Part shown: piece by piece, positions 17,188 to 22,224 of the stretch
Layout of the letters: each line of letters begins with the position of its first letter
Position numbering within the stretch: position 1 is the stretch's first letter
Virus record (IMG/VR): IMGVR_UViG_3300032293_000890
Span: 1 to 24,017 of that record
DNA from: a virus
Reading direction: 5' to 3' (one strand)
Length of the DNA: 24,017 nt
Made by a program: the position numbers and the translations under genes
Notes under the pieces: generated by a model
Told to the model about the DNA's origin: nothing
The model's database searches: none
Seen by the model: the letters and a program-made list of their open reading frames with translations, nothing else

Positions 17188-17367
17188 GAACGGGGAGTGG
17201 CATTACTTTATCTCCTTATCGACATTTCCTTAAATTCGCCCCGTTCGCCCTTGTCTATCATACTATCTTAAAGAGCGGCAATTCTTAAAAGTTAACAATC
17301 GGACAAGGTTAACCCTAGCGCAACGCTCGGGTTCGAAAAGCCTGGTGTAAGTGCCAGGCTTTTTCTT
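17188..17367 (+). ncRNA. Candidate structured small RNA (RNA1), about 180 nt
   Basis: Four stem-loops follow one another with exactly 2 bases between them. (1) GAACGGGG 17188-17195 pairs with CCCCGTTC 17239-17246. (2) CCTTGTC 17249-17255 pairs with GACAAGG 17302-17308. (3) AACCC-T-AGCG 17311-17320 pairs with CGCT-C-GGGTT 17324-17333, with one mismatch and loop CAA. (4) A 10-bp terminator stem with a T-run, 17336-17365. Loop 1 carries two CCU-rich anti-Shine-Dalgarno motifs, CTCCTTA (17212-17218) and ATTTCCTTA (17224-17232). Loop 2 holds two segments (17260-17271 and 17275-17282) complementary to 17419-17438. No ORF is present. Seen: sequences and complementarities. Inferred: that it is transcribed and regulatory. 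Confidence 0.5.
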
Positions 17368-17368
17368 T
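17336..17368 (+). terminator. Rho-independent terminator
   Basis: AAAAGCCTGG, loop TGTAAGTG, CCAGGCTTTT, then TCTTT. A 10-bp stem followed directly by a T-rich tract. The tail CTTTGGCTAAAATTCC (17365-17380) is shared with other terminators in the window. Confidence 0.85.
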
Positions 17369-17406
17369 GGCTAAAATTCCACTATTATTACCCCCTATTT
17401 TTCAAT

Positions 17407-17417
17407 TATACTAAATA
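17407..17417 (+). promoter_or_regulatory. Promoter-like TATACT overlapping TAAATA motif, copy 3
   Basis: TATACT (17407-17412) runs into ACTAAATA (17410-17417). Predicted start is 17419 if read as a -10, or about 17423 with T4-late spacing. Either places the 5' end in or at the segment complementary to RNA1. No good -35 is visible. Confidence 0.4.
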
Positions 17418-17418
17418 C

Positions 17419-18000
17419 ATTGCCGCTTAAGATAGTATTAGATATGTTAATTCAATCATACTTCTTACGCAGTGAATTAATTTAACACACAAGGTTGGCA
17501 GGCCAGATTGTAATACTGCTGTGGAAAAACTGGGGAATAAACCAGACACGTGACATATTGAAGCACTCCCGTTGCTAAGGCAACTATCCTGAAAAATTGG
17601 AAGTGAGTCTAAGGGTTCGAATCATATACCCGACGCTTTGATATAGTATGAATGTTAACATACGAAAACACTGGCTATAAAAACCCATACATTAGGAACG
17701 AGGTATGGGGCAACGAAAGTTGGATCGTGGTAGGTATGGAGAAGCACAGAACCCATTAGCATACAGTGAAACAATTACCTACTTCCATGTTCAGGCCTAG
17801 GAAACCCTCACAGAATGAACGGAACCAGTAAAACGGTTCCGTTTGACCAAAAGTTGCCCTACAGAATGCTCCCAATACACTTTACTTCAAAAGAAAAAGA
17901 AACAATTGCTATAAAAACAAAATACGAGGCAACGCGAGTATTTTGTTTATGTAGTGATTAGATCTTATTAAGATCTTACAATATAAATGAATAGTTTAAA
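17419..18000 (+). ncRNA. Candidate large structured RNA or leader (RNA2)
   Basis: No ORF of 60 codons or more on either strand. Helices read by eye: TTAATTCA 17447-17454 with TGAATTAA 17473-17480; GGCAG 17497-17501 with CTGCT 17516-17520; CACT-C-CC 17564-17570 with GG-A-AGTG 17599-17605, enclosing GTTGC/GCAAC 17571-17584; GTATG 17646 with CATAC 17659; CCCATAC 17684-17690 with GTATGGG 17703-17709; CAAC-GAAA-GTTG 17711-17722 (GNRA tetraloop); GTAGGTA 17730-17736 with TACCTAC 17776-17782; AACGGAACC 17818-17826 with GGTTCCGTT 17835-17843; AAACAAAATAC 17915-17925 with GTATTTTGTTT 17938-17948; AGATCTT 17960 with AAGATCT 17970-17976. GGGCAAC 17708-17714 can instead pair with GTTGCCC 17853-17859. It may be a free RNA or a 630-base leader of the GIY-YIG gene. 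Confidence 0.45.
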
Positions 18001-18050
18001 TTAGACTTTGTGTAAGATATCTCTTATAATAAATTATAAAGGAAAAAGTT

Positions 18051-18473
18051 ATGTTATATTATATCTACGTATTACAAAATAAAAATAGATTTTATGTTGG
18101 ATTAACCCAAGATGTTACTGGAAGATATATAAATGCTCATCTTACCGGACAGTGTATTTCAAGTAAAAAATTAGGAAATCTTCAAGATCTTAAATTGATA
18201 TATCATTGGATGTGCGATGGATATATTACAGCAAGCAAATTAGAAAGGGCAATTCATAAATTACAAATTCAACATGGCGAAGATATTGTTCTTGAATTTA
18301 TAAAACAAATGCCTCAATATACAAAAGAATATCAAACTTTAATTAATTCACAACTTCTAACAACTTCATATGAAGAAAATAAAGAAGATACTGATGATGA
18401 TGCTTATATCAATCCTTACGATATATCTGAAGATGAAGCACTTGAATTAAACGATAATCTATTCAAAATATAG
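18051..18473 (+). CDS. GIY-YIG homing endonuclease
   Basis: 140 residues. The GIY-YIG core is visible near the N-terminus: Y4-I5-Y6, Y15-V16-G17, then R25 in GRYINAH and the catalytic-type E65 in SKLERAIHKL. The core fills about residues 1-85. The rest is an acidic tail (EENKEDTDDDAYINP) with no recognised DNA-binding module, so target recognition is unclear. AAAGGAAAAA precedes the ATG. It looks more A+T-rich than the tail genes, a sign of separate origin. It lies directly downstream of the structured gene-free region, an arrangement also seen for nucleases next to mobile introns, although no intron core was found. Confidence 0.85.
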   Translation: MLYYIYVLQNKNRFYVGLTQDVTGRYINAHLTGQCISSKKLGNLQDLKLIYHWMCDGYITASKLERAIHKLQIQHGEDIVLEFIKQMPQYTKEYQTLINSQLLTTSYEENKEDTDDDAYINPYDISEDEALELNDNLFKI

Positions 18474-18481
18474 CCTAATAC

Positions 18482-18524
18482 GCCGGTTTTTCCTTCAATT
18501 AAGTAAATATAGTTGAAGGAGAAA
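18482..18524 (+). promoter_or_regulatory. Hairpin hiding the ribosome binding site, with TAAATA motif copy 4
   Basis: CCTTCAA (18492-18498) can pair with TTGAAGG (18513-18519), which includes the GAAGGAG ribosome binding site of the gene at 18529. The loop holds AGTAAATA (18502-18509). If that motif is a T4-late-type promoter the start would be G18515, giving a leader that lacks the inhibitory arm. Upstream transcripts would thus be silenced while the local transcript is translated. CCGGTTTTTCC just before it resembles 22194-22205. Confidence 0.45.
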
Positions 18525-18528
18525 CATA

Positions 18529-18921
18529 ATGGCAAAAGTAGATTTTGTGAAACTTACCCCAACTGATTTAGAGAGAGTAATTGATTTGCTCCAAGAGATT
18601 GTGAATTATAAATCACGAAGTCTCACACCCACAAATTGGAGTAGATTCGAAACTGATTACCTGCCCAAAGTAATTACAGCAATAAATGAAAATAGTTTCA
18701 AAGTAGTTGACCCAACAAATAATATATTTTCTTGGCTTATTGATCAAGCAGTCCATTCAAAGCGAGTGGTTAATAATTTAGGAAAAAAAGATTGGATACC
18801 ACTTACAGATTTTGAAAATTATCAAAATACATTGACCATGTTGAGGGCAGGGGCAAAAGGTCATACCAGTTATCACACTCACGCTATATCTTACACCACA
18901 TTCAAAACCCTGTTTGACTGA
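18529..18921 (+). CDS. Unknown phage protein
   Basis: 130 residues, not recognised. Mostly helical, with LTPTDLERVIDLLQEIVNYKS, an aromatic motif NIFSWLIDQAVHSKRVV, and a His-rich end HTSYHTHAISYTTFKTLF. No signal peptide or membrane segment. The ATG has a strong GAAGGAG site that lies in a potential hairpin with its own embedded promoter-like motif, so expression may be tightly timed. It is followed by a 30-base gap with another TAAATA motif. Confidence 0.6.
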   Translation: MAKVDFVKLTPTDLERVIDLLQEIVNYKSRSLTPTNWSRFETDYLPKVITAINENSFKVVDPTNNIFSWLIDQAVHSKRVVNNLGKKDWIPLTDFENYQNTLTMLRAGAKGHTSYHTHAISYTTFKTLFD

Positions 18922-18925
18922 TATG

Positions 18926-18933
18926 AATAAATA
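18926..18933 (+). promoter_or_regulatory. TAAATA motif, copy 5 (AATAAATA)
   Basis: In a 30-base gap. Predicted start at A18939, giving a 13-base leader containing AGGAAAA before the ATG at 18952. Confidence 0.4.
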
Positions 18934-18951
18934 CCATAAGGAAAACAAGTA

Positions 18952-19389
18952 ATGAAACAAAAAGATCACCCATTATTCGCACGTTGGCGCTTTTGGCAGC
19001 AGGCCTGCTATAACTGTAATTGTCCTAACTATCCAGCTATAGGTGCCCGAGGCGTTCGTGTTGGGTTTGAAAACTTCTGGGCTATGGCAGATTGGGTTGA
19101 AAGTAATCTAGGCTTACCACCACTGGGCATGGGCAGTAAACTAGCACGTATCGATCAAGACGGTGACTACGAGGCAGGCAATCTACGTTGGGAAACCGGC
19201 AGTCAATTAGTAGGCCGTAGCAGTCATGCTAACATTGTAAACTATCGGGGTCGCCGCCAGTGCCTCAGTGCTTGGGCCAAAGAATTAGGATTTAACCCAG
19301 CTACTATATATAATAGAATTAACATCTATGGTTGGAGTCTTGAACGAGCATTTGAAACACCAGCCGAATCAAAGTATAAAGCCAAATGA
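18952..19389 (+). CDS. HNH/AP2-like homing-type DNA-binding protein
   Basis: 145 residues. It follows a widespread phage pattern: HPLFARWRFWQQACYN, CPNYPAIGARGVRV, F-x-x-F/W-x-x-MADWV, LARIDQDGDYEAGNLRWET, then Q and a C-terminal block (LSAWAKELGFNPATIYNRI, then GWSLERAFETP) that is a short helix-turn-helix. In relatives the RIDxDGxYxxxNxRW segment closes the HNH-like fold; several zinc or HNH residues look degenerate here, so activity is uncertain. It ends in an ATGA overlap with the next homing-type gene, forming a two-gene unit. AAGGAAAA is the ribosome binding site. Confidence 0.75.
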   Translation: MKQKDHPLFARWRFWQQACYNCNCPNYPAIGARGVRVGFENFWAMADWVESNLGLPPLGMGSKLARIDQDGDYEAGNLRWETGSQLVGRSSHANIVNYRGRRQCLSAWAKELGFNPATIYNRINIYGWSLERAFETPAESKYKAK

Positions 19390-19724
19390 CAAAAAAAATG
19401 TATTATGATAAGGATCTACATGACCAGCATGTAGCTTTCCTGCGAGCTCGCGCACAGGCCAACTTTCGTAAAGAATCTTGGCAATTAACTATTGAAGATT
19501 ATTTCAAGCTATGGAGTGAGAATTGGTACGAAAGAGGTCGTGCTAGAGATTCCAAAGTATTATCTAGGAAAGACTTTGAAAAGGGTTGGACACTAGAGAA
19601 TGTGGAAATTATCACACGCTATGAACAGCTATTAAGAAAATTCCGTGTTTATGGATTTTCCAAAGCATCACCTAACTACGTTAAACGCACCTATAGGCCA
19701 CGCAACAAGAATGTTCAATCCTGA
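19386..19724 (+). CDS. Homing-endonuclease-like protein, family copy 2
   Basis: 112 residues. ARAQANFRKESWQLTIEDYF, KLW, then RG, LSR, W-x-LENVEIIT aligns with the N-terminal module of the gene at 32-496 (ARSRI, LTFDQWFKIW, RG, MSR, Y-EVGNVFI) and with the fragment at the window end. It lacks the C-terminal helix-turn-helix of the first copy and instead ends in a basic tail (KRTYRPRNKNVQS). No catalytic motif is seen. It may be a degenerate or accessory member. Start and previous stop overlap as ATGA. Confidence 0.6.
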   Translation: MTKKMYYDKDLHDQHVAFLRARAQANFRKESWQLTIEDYFKLWSENWYERGRARDSKVLSRKDFEKGWTLENVEIITRYEQLLRKFRVYGFSKASPNYVKRTYRPRNKNVQS

Positions 19725-19962
19725 TTATGATCCTTACGAAAGACTTGACGATATAGAATTAGCCATGACCATAAATGCTGAGGTATTGGGCAATCAGCAA
19801 CAATTAATCTTAAATCTAACCAAAATGAATCAACGCAATTTTAAGATGATTAAAGACATGGCTCACGCAATGGAAAACCTCTACAATTATACTCTAACAT
19901 TAGAAGAAGAAATAAAAGAACTGCGTGAACAACAGGCCGCCGGAAGAGAACTAAGGAAATAA
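19711..19962 (+). CDS. Small coiled-coil protein, unknown
   Basis: 83 residues from ATG 19711 (MFNPDYDPYERLDD). The frame is open upstream to 19645, but that would be a long overlap with the preceding gene. The sequence is helical and charged: DIELAMTINAEVLGNQQQLI, then a run of heptads ending TLEEEIKELREQQ, suggesting a homo-oligomeric coiled coil. No family recognised. It ends one base before the methyltransferase start, after the AAGGAAAT site of that gene. Confidence 0.55.
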   Translation: MFNPDYDPYERLDDIELAMTINAEVLGNQQQLILNLTKMNQRNFKMIKDMAHAMENLYNYTLTLEEEIKELREQQAAGRELRK

Positions 19963-19963
19963 A

Positions 19964-20572
19964 ATGAAAACAATGACCCAATTACATGAAGAACGCAAGC
20001 ATCTACCAGGATGGACAGACAAAGAATACCACAAGTATTTTAGTCACTGCTACGAAGAACTATTTGCTCCATACCGTGACAAGCCTATTGATCTACTCGA
20101 AATAGGTTGCGGTTATGGTGGTGCGCTTACAGTATGGAATGATTGGTTACATGATGCTAACTTAACAGGAGTTGAACACACAGATCACAGACCTGAAAGT
20201 AAGAAGCTTCGTGGACAAACCTACTCAGAAGTCTTTCTCTTTAATGAACAGGACCATCCTAGAATCAAGTTAATTGTTCAAGATGCCTACACAGAAGAAT
20301 TGGCCAACACACTAGGCCAATTTGATATCATTGTTGATGATGGATATCACACTATAGAACAGTGGAACAAGTTGATCAAACTCTACTTGCCCAAACTTAA
20401 ACCTGGTGGTATCATGTGTATTGAAGACATTGGTCGCAGATTAATTGATAAACCAATGGGCTTTGATATTCAGGAACTAATTAACCTAGTGCCCAATAAC
20501 AAGACACAGGTGTTTGACATGAGTGAACTTACCACTTATCACGACAGCAGAATTTTAGTAATTTGGAAATAA
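19964..20572 (+). CDS. SAM-dependent class I methyltransferase
   Basis: 202 residues. Motif I is L45-E-I-G-C-G-Y-G-G-A54 for S-adenosylmethionine binding, with the acidic residue E71 at the end of strand 2. FDIIVDDGYHT (120-130) and LKPGGIMCIED (145-155) match the DDGSH...LKPGG...ED pattern of the Methyltransf_24/TylF-like O-methyltransferases that act on sugars and small molecules; here Ser is replaced by Tyr. In a phage this could modify a glycan, a nucleotide or a host metabolite. Neighbours give no substrate. The TAAGGAAAT ribosome binding site is 9 bases complementary to a loop of candidate RNA1. Confidence 0.85.
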   Translation: MKTMTQLHEERKHLPGWTDKEYHKYFSHCYEELFAPYRDKPIDLLEIGCGYGGALTVWNDWLHDANLTGVEHTDHRPESKKLRGQTYSEVFLFNEQDHPRIKLIVQDAYTEELANTLGQFDIIVDDGYHTIEQWNKLIKLYLPKLKPGGIMCIEDIGRRLIDKPMGFDIQELINLVPNNKTQVFDMSELTTYHDSRILVIWK

Positions 20573-20573
20573 T

Positions 20574-20783
20574 ATGAAAAAGACCACACCCGCATTGTTA
20601 GACAATCGAGACACGCCAAAGTATTATCTAATCAAGATAAAAAATAATCTCAAAGACACTACAGAGATCAAGTTCTCTAATCGACAAGCTGCCCACACAT
20701 ATTACAATCAAATTCGCAGTGCTGGCATTTGGTCAGATAGTTGGCTTGAAACAATTGAACTCACCGAACACACTATTGACTAA
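20574..20783 (+). CDS. Small unknown protein
   Basis: 69 residues, start one base after the methyltransferase stop, with GGAAATA upstream. It contains YYLIKIKNNLKDTTEIKFSN and a helix with AHTYYNQIR. No recognised family, no membrane segment. The following frame (to 20982) overlaps its end and lacks a good start of its own, so these two could be one protein split by a frameshift. Confidence 0.5.
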   Translation: MKKTTPALLDNRDTPKYYLIKIKNNLKDTTEIKFSNRQAAHTYYNQIRSAGIWSDSWLETIELTEHTID

Positions 20784-20982
20784 AGGAGAATGGGCATGGG
20801 TTGACCCATATTTTGTATGGCGAGTTGACCTAGCTCTACCCTTCAACGACGATGTCATCTACGACATGAACAATAACGGATATTGGATAAGAAAACCAAG
20901 CAAGACAGCCGTAATTTGGGCACTTAAAGGTGTTCAATTTGGCACAAGATTTGGCGAACAATATTATGACAGTGAACCCTAA
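20776..20982 (+). CDS. Small unknown protein without a canonical start
   Basis: About 68 residues if TTG 20776 is the start (GTG 20719 gives 87). The convincing part is GEWAWVDPYFVWRVDLALPF, then DMNNNGYWIRK and ALKGVQFGTRFGEQYY, aromatic-rich. A strong AAAGGAG (20782-20788) lies just inside it, but the two ATGs that fit that site (20790, 20796) are in another frame and end after four codons at TGA 20802-20804. Either a frameshift joins it to the gene before, or an indel has damaged the start. Confidence 0.4.
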   Translation: MTKGEWAWVDPYFVWRVDLALPFNDDVIYDMNNNGYWIRKPSKTAVIWALKGVQFGTRFGEQYYDSEP

Positions 20983-20994
20983 GACAACAACATT

Positions 20995-21234
20995 ATGACA
21001 GTTACCCTATTAGAAGTACCACTAAAACCCCTTAAACTCAATATACCCCGAGTCCTAACACCAGCCGTTCCACAACGTATTGAACCACAATGGTACAGTT
21101 TGACACCAGTGGTCAAGGCAATTGAATTGCATCTAAAGTCACAATACGGCATTCGATATCTTTGGGCAACAGCATTAACCAGTAAATTACAGATTGAAGA
21201 AATGTTGTTAAAAGACAACAAGATAAATGCTTGA
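20995..21234 (+). CDS. Small unknown protein
   Basis: 79 residues, proline-rich at the start (LEVPLKPLKLNIPRVLTPAVPQRIEPQWYSL), then a helical half (VVKAIELHLKSQYGIRYLWATAL). Not recognised. The ribosome binding site is weak. Its last codons overlap the promoter region of the lipoprotein gene. Confidence 0.45.
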   Translation: MTVTLLEVPLKPLKLNIPRVLTPAVPQRIEPQWYSLTPVVKAIELHLKSQYGIRYLWATALTSKLQIEEMLLKDNKINA

Positions 21235-21238
21235 TCTA

Positions 21239-21247
21239 TGTTATACT
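21239..21247 (+). promoter_or_regulatory. Extended -10 promoter for a leaderless lipoprotein gene
   Basis: TG-T-TATACT (21239-21247), followed by AATAAC and the ATG at 21254. The start of transcription would fall on the A of the ATG. No -35 is evident, as is common for extended -10 promoters. Confidence 0.6.
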
Positions 21248-21253
21248 AATAAC

Positions 21254-21496
21254 ATGAAATTGTTAATACTTGCGCTAGCCCTGCTCACTACCGGATGTGC
21301 TAGTAATAATACATCTGAATATTCTCCCGCTTCATCTAGCAATAAACAAGTCATTCGAGACACTAACGGTACTACCACTGCGGTTGTCCAAAACGGTAGG
21401 ATTTTATCCACCAATGGCGCTACAATAGCTTATATCAGAGGCAGTAATGTTTACTCAACCTCTGGTAATCGGATCGCTAATTTCCGAGCCAAGTAA
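21254..21496 (+). CDS. Small lipoprotein
   Basis: 80 residues from ATG 21254 (an ATG at 21227 would spoil the signal). MKLLILALALLTTGC is a signal peptide ending in a lipobox-like TTGC, with C15 the likely lipidated residue. The mature part has a Ser/Asn linker and then four short repeats of the type D-x-NG, QNGRILS, TNGATIAYI, GSNVYSTSGNRIANF, which look like a small beta-repeat. Role could be superinfection exclusion, envelope interference or part of a spanin; the last is less likely since it is not proline-rich. A promoter directly before it and a terminator directly after it make it a one-gene unit, the layout of a moron. Confidence 0.75.
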   Translation: MKLLILALALLTTGCASNNTSEYSPASSSNKQVIRDTNGTTTAVVQNGRILSTNGATIAYIRGSNVYSTSGNRIANFRAK

Positions 21497-21545
21497 AAGA
21501 TAGTGGAGATGTGTAGCCTATCCTTGAAACTGCTATCTTTTTGAA
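21495..21545 (+). terminator. Hairpin terminator after the lipoprotein gene
   Basis: AAAAGATAG (21495-21503, overlapping the stop codon) pairs with CTATCTTTT (21533-21541) around a 29-base loop, followed by TT. Confidence 0.5.
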
Positions 21546-21546
21546 A

Positions 21547-21591
21547 GCCACCCGTTTAACTTAATGTTATCCTCCCGGGTGGCATTCTTTT
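21547..21591 (+). terminator. GC-rich hairpin with T-rich tail
   Basis: GCCACCCG (21547-21554) pairs with CGGGTGGC (21576-21583), followed by ATTCTTTTGGCTATAAAT. The tail repeats that of the terminators at 17336 and 21638 and contains TAAATA copy 6. Confidence 0.6.
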
Positions 21592-21594
21592 GGC

Positions 21595-21602
21595 TATAAA
21601 TA
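21595..21602 (+). promoter_or_regulatory. TATAAATA motif, copy 6
   Basis: Exact T4 late promoter consensus. The predicted start near 21608 would give a short transcript ending at the terminator at 21638-21669 unless it reads through to the gene at 21757. Confidence 0.45.
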
Positions 21603-21637
21603 TCCATAAGAACTGCTTAATACCTTAGGACTGTTCT

Positions 21638-21669
21638 AAAGCCACTCGCCACAGTGGCTTTTTCTTTGG
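21638..21669 (+). terminator. Rho-independent terminator
   Basis: AAAGCCACT (21638-21646), loop CGCCAC, AGTGGCTTT (21653-21661), then TTCTTTGG. Confidence 0.85.
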
Positions 21670-21680
21670 CTAAATTTTCG

Positions 21681-21710
21681 TTAGGTATAAACTAACTTCT
21701 GCGTTATACT
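21681..21710 (+). promoter_or_regulatory. Probable sigma70-type promoter before the gene at 21757
   Basis: TATACT at 21705-21710 with a weak TTAGGT 18 bases upstream. It sits just after the terminator and about 50 bases before the next start. Confidence 0.4.
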
Positions 21711-21756
21711 ATTATTACTGCGAAGGAAAAGCAGTTTAACTTAAAAGGAAATTAAA

Positions 21757-22005
21757 ATGATTTATAAATTAAGCTACAATGTAGCATTTGATCCAAAGGC
21801 AACACAAGAAGTTTTTGCGGAAAATGAAATTGAATTAGCCCACGCTTTGTTAGACATGGAAAGAGATGTTGGTAAGGTATGTTTTAATGTAGCAATCGAA
21901 GAAGTTGAAAGACCAGAAAACTTCCAAAGAATGGATCAAGCAACATGCCTAAGAGCAATACAAACCTGGGCTAAGATACTTGAGAAAGATTTGAAAAACA
22001 AATAA
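21757..22005 (+). CDS. Small unknown protein
   Basis: 82 residues: MIYKLSYNVAFDPKATQEVF, then a helix NEIELAHALLDMERD and an acidic end with AIQTWAKILEKDLKNK. No recognised family and no membrane segment. AAAAGGAAAT is the ribosome binding site. Terminators on both sides and a promoter upstream make it a separate unit, perhaps expressed early. Confidence 0.6.
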   Translation: MIYKLSYNVAFDPKATQEVFAENEIELAHALLDMERDVGKVCFNVAIEEVERPENFQRMDQATCLRAIQTWAKILEKDLKNK

Positions 22006-22009
22006 AATA

Positions 22010-22035
22010 GAGCAGGGCTAGAAATAGCCCTCCTC
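22010..22035 (+). other. Stable hairpin with GAAA tetraloop
   Basis: GAG-C-AGGGCTA (22010-22020), GAAA, TAGCCCT-C-CTC (22025-22035). No T-run follows, so it is not a simple terminator. It could protect an mRNA 3' end. Confidence 0.6.
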
Positions 22036-22040
22036 ACTAG

Positions 22041-22075
22041 GCCAAGTGTACTGACTAACATTTGGCAAATTTTCT
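22041..22075 (+). terminator. Probable terminator
   Basis: GCCAAGTGT (22041-22049) pairs over 9 positions (one G-T) with ACATTTGGC (22058-22066), then AAATTTTCTCTT. Confidence 0.65.
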
Positions 22076-22087
22076 CTTATTAGGTTA

Positions 22088-22116
22088 TTGACCTTTTCCT
22101 TCGCAGGTTATATACT
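22088..22116 (+). promoter_or_regulatory. Strong sigma70-type promoter
   Basis: TTGACC (22088-22093), 17-base spacer, TATACT (22111-22116). Predicted start near 22123. It points into a strong hairpin at 22134. Confidence 0.75.
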
Positions 22117-22133
22117 AATAATAAGAAAGCAGG

Positions 22134-22175
22134 AGTCCTTTATTAGCAAGTGCTAGTAAGGGACTTTCTTTTGAC
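22134..22175 (+). terminator. 14-bp hairpin terminator or attenuator just after a promoter
   Basis: AGTCCTTTATTAGC (22134-22147), loop AAGT, GCTAGTAAGGGACT (22152-22165). All 14 positions pair, two as G-T, followed by TTCTTTTGACT. The promoter upstream would make an RNA of only about 50 bases, so this is either an attenuator for the terminase operon or a tiny RNA gene. Confidence 0.75.
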
Positions 22176-22182
22176 TAAAAAT

Positions 22183-22205
22183 CCGGATAAACACCGGTTT
22201 TCTTT
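22183..22205 (+). terminator. Second short hairpin with T-rich tail
   Basis: CCGG (22183-22186), loop ATAAACA, CCGG (22194-22197), then TTTTCTTT. The short stem makes it weak alone. Confidence 0.4.
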
Positions 22206-22212
22206 AGGGTTG

Positions 22213-22220
22213 AGTAAATA
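22213..22220 (+). promoter_or_regulatory. TAAATA motif, copy 7 (AGTAAATA)
   Basis: Four bases (TGGT) before the terminase small subunit ATG at 22225. T4-late spacing puts the start at 22225-22226, so that mRNA would be leaderless. Confidence 0.4.
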
Positions 22221-22224
22221 TGGT

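Noticed and set aside
17329-17625. GGGTTCGAA at 17329 and 17613 resembles a tRNA T-loop; possible tRNA or tmRNA.
   Set aside because: The T-stem does not pair at either site, and no acceptor stem, anticodon arm or CCA end can be drawn. The first copy lies between hairpin 3 and the terminator of RNA1.
17440-18473. Group I intron carrying the GIY-YIG gene.
   Set aside because: I could not find paired P, Q, R and S core elements, and there is no split gene on either side. A proper covariance search could still change this.
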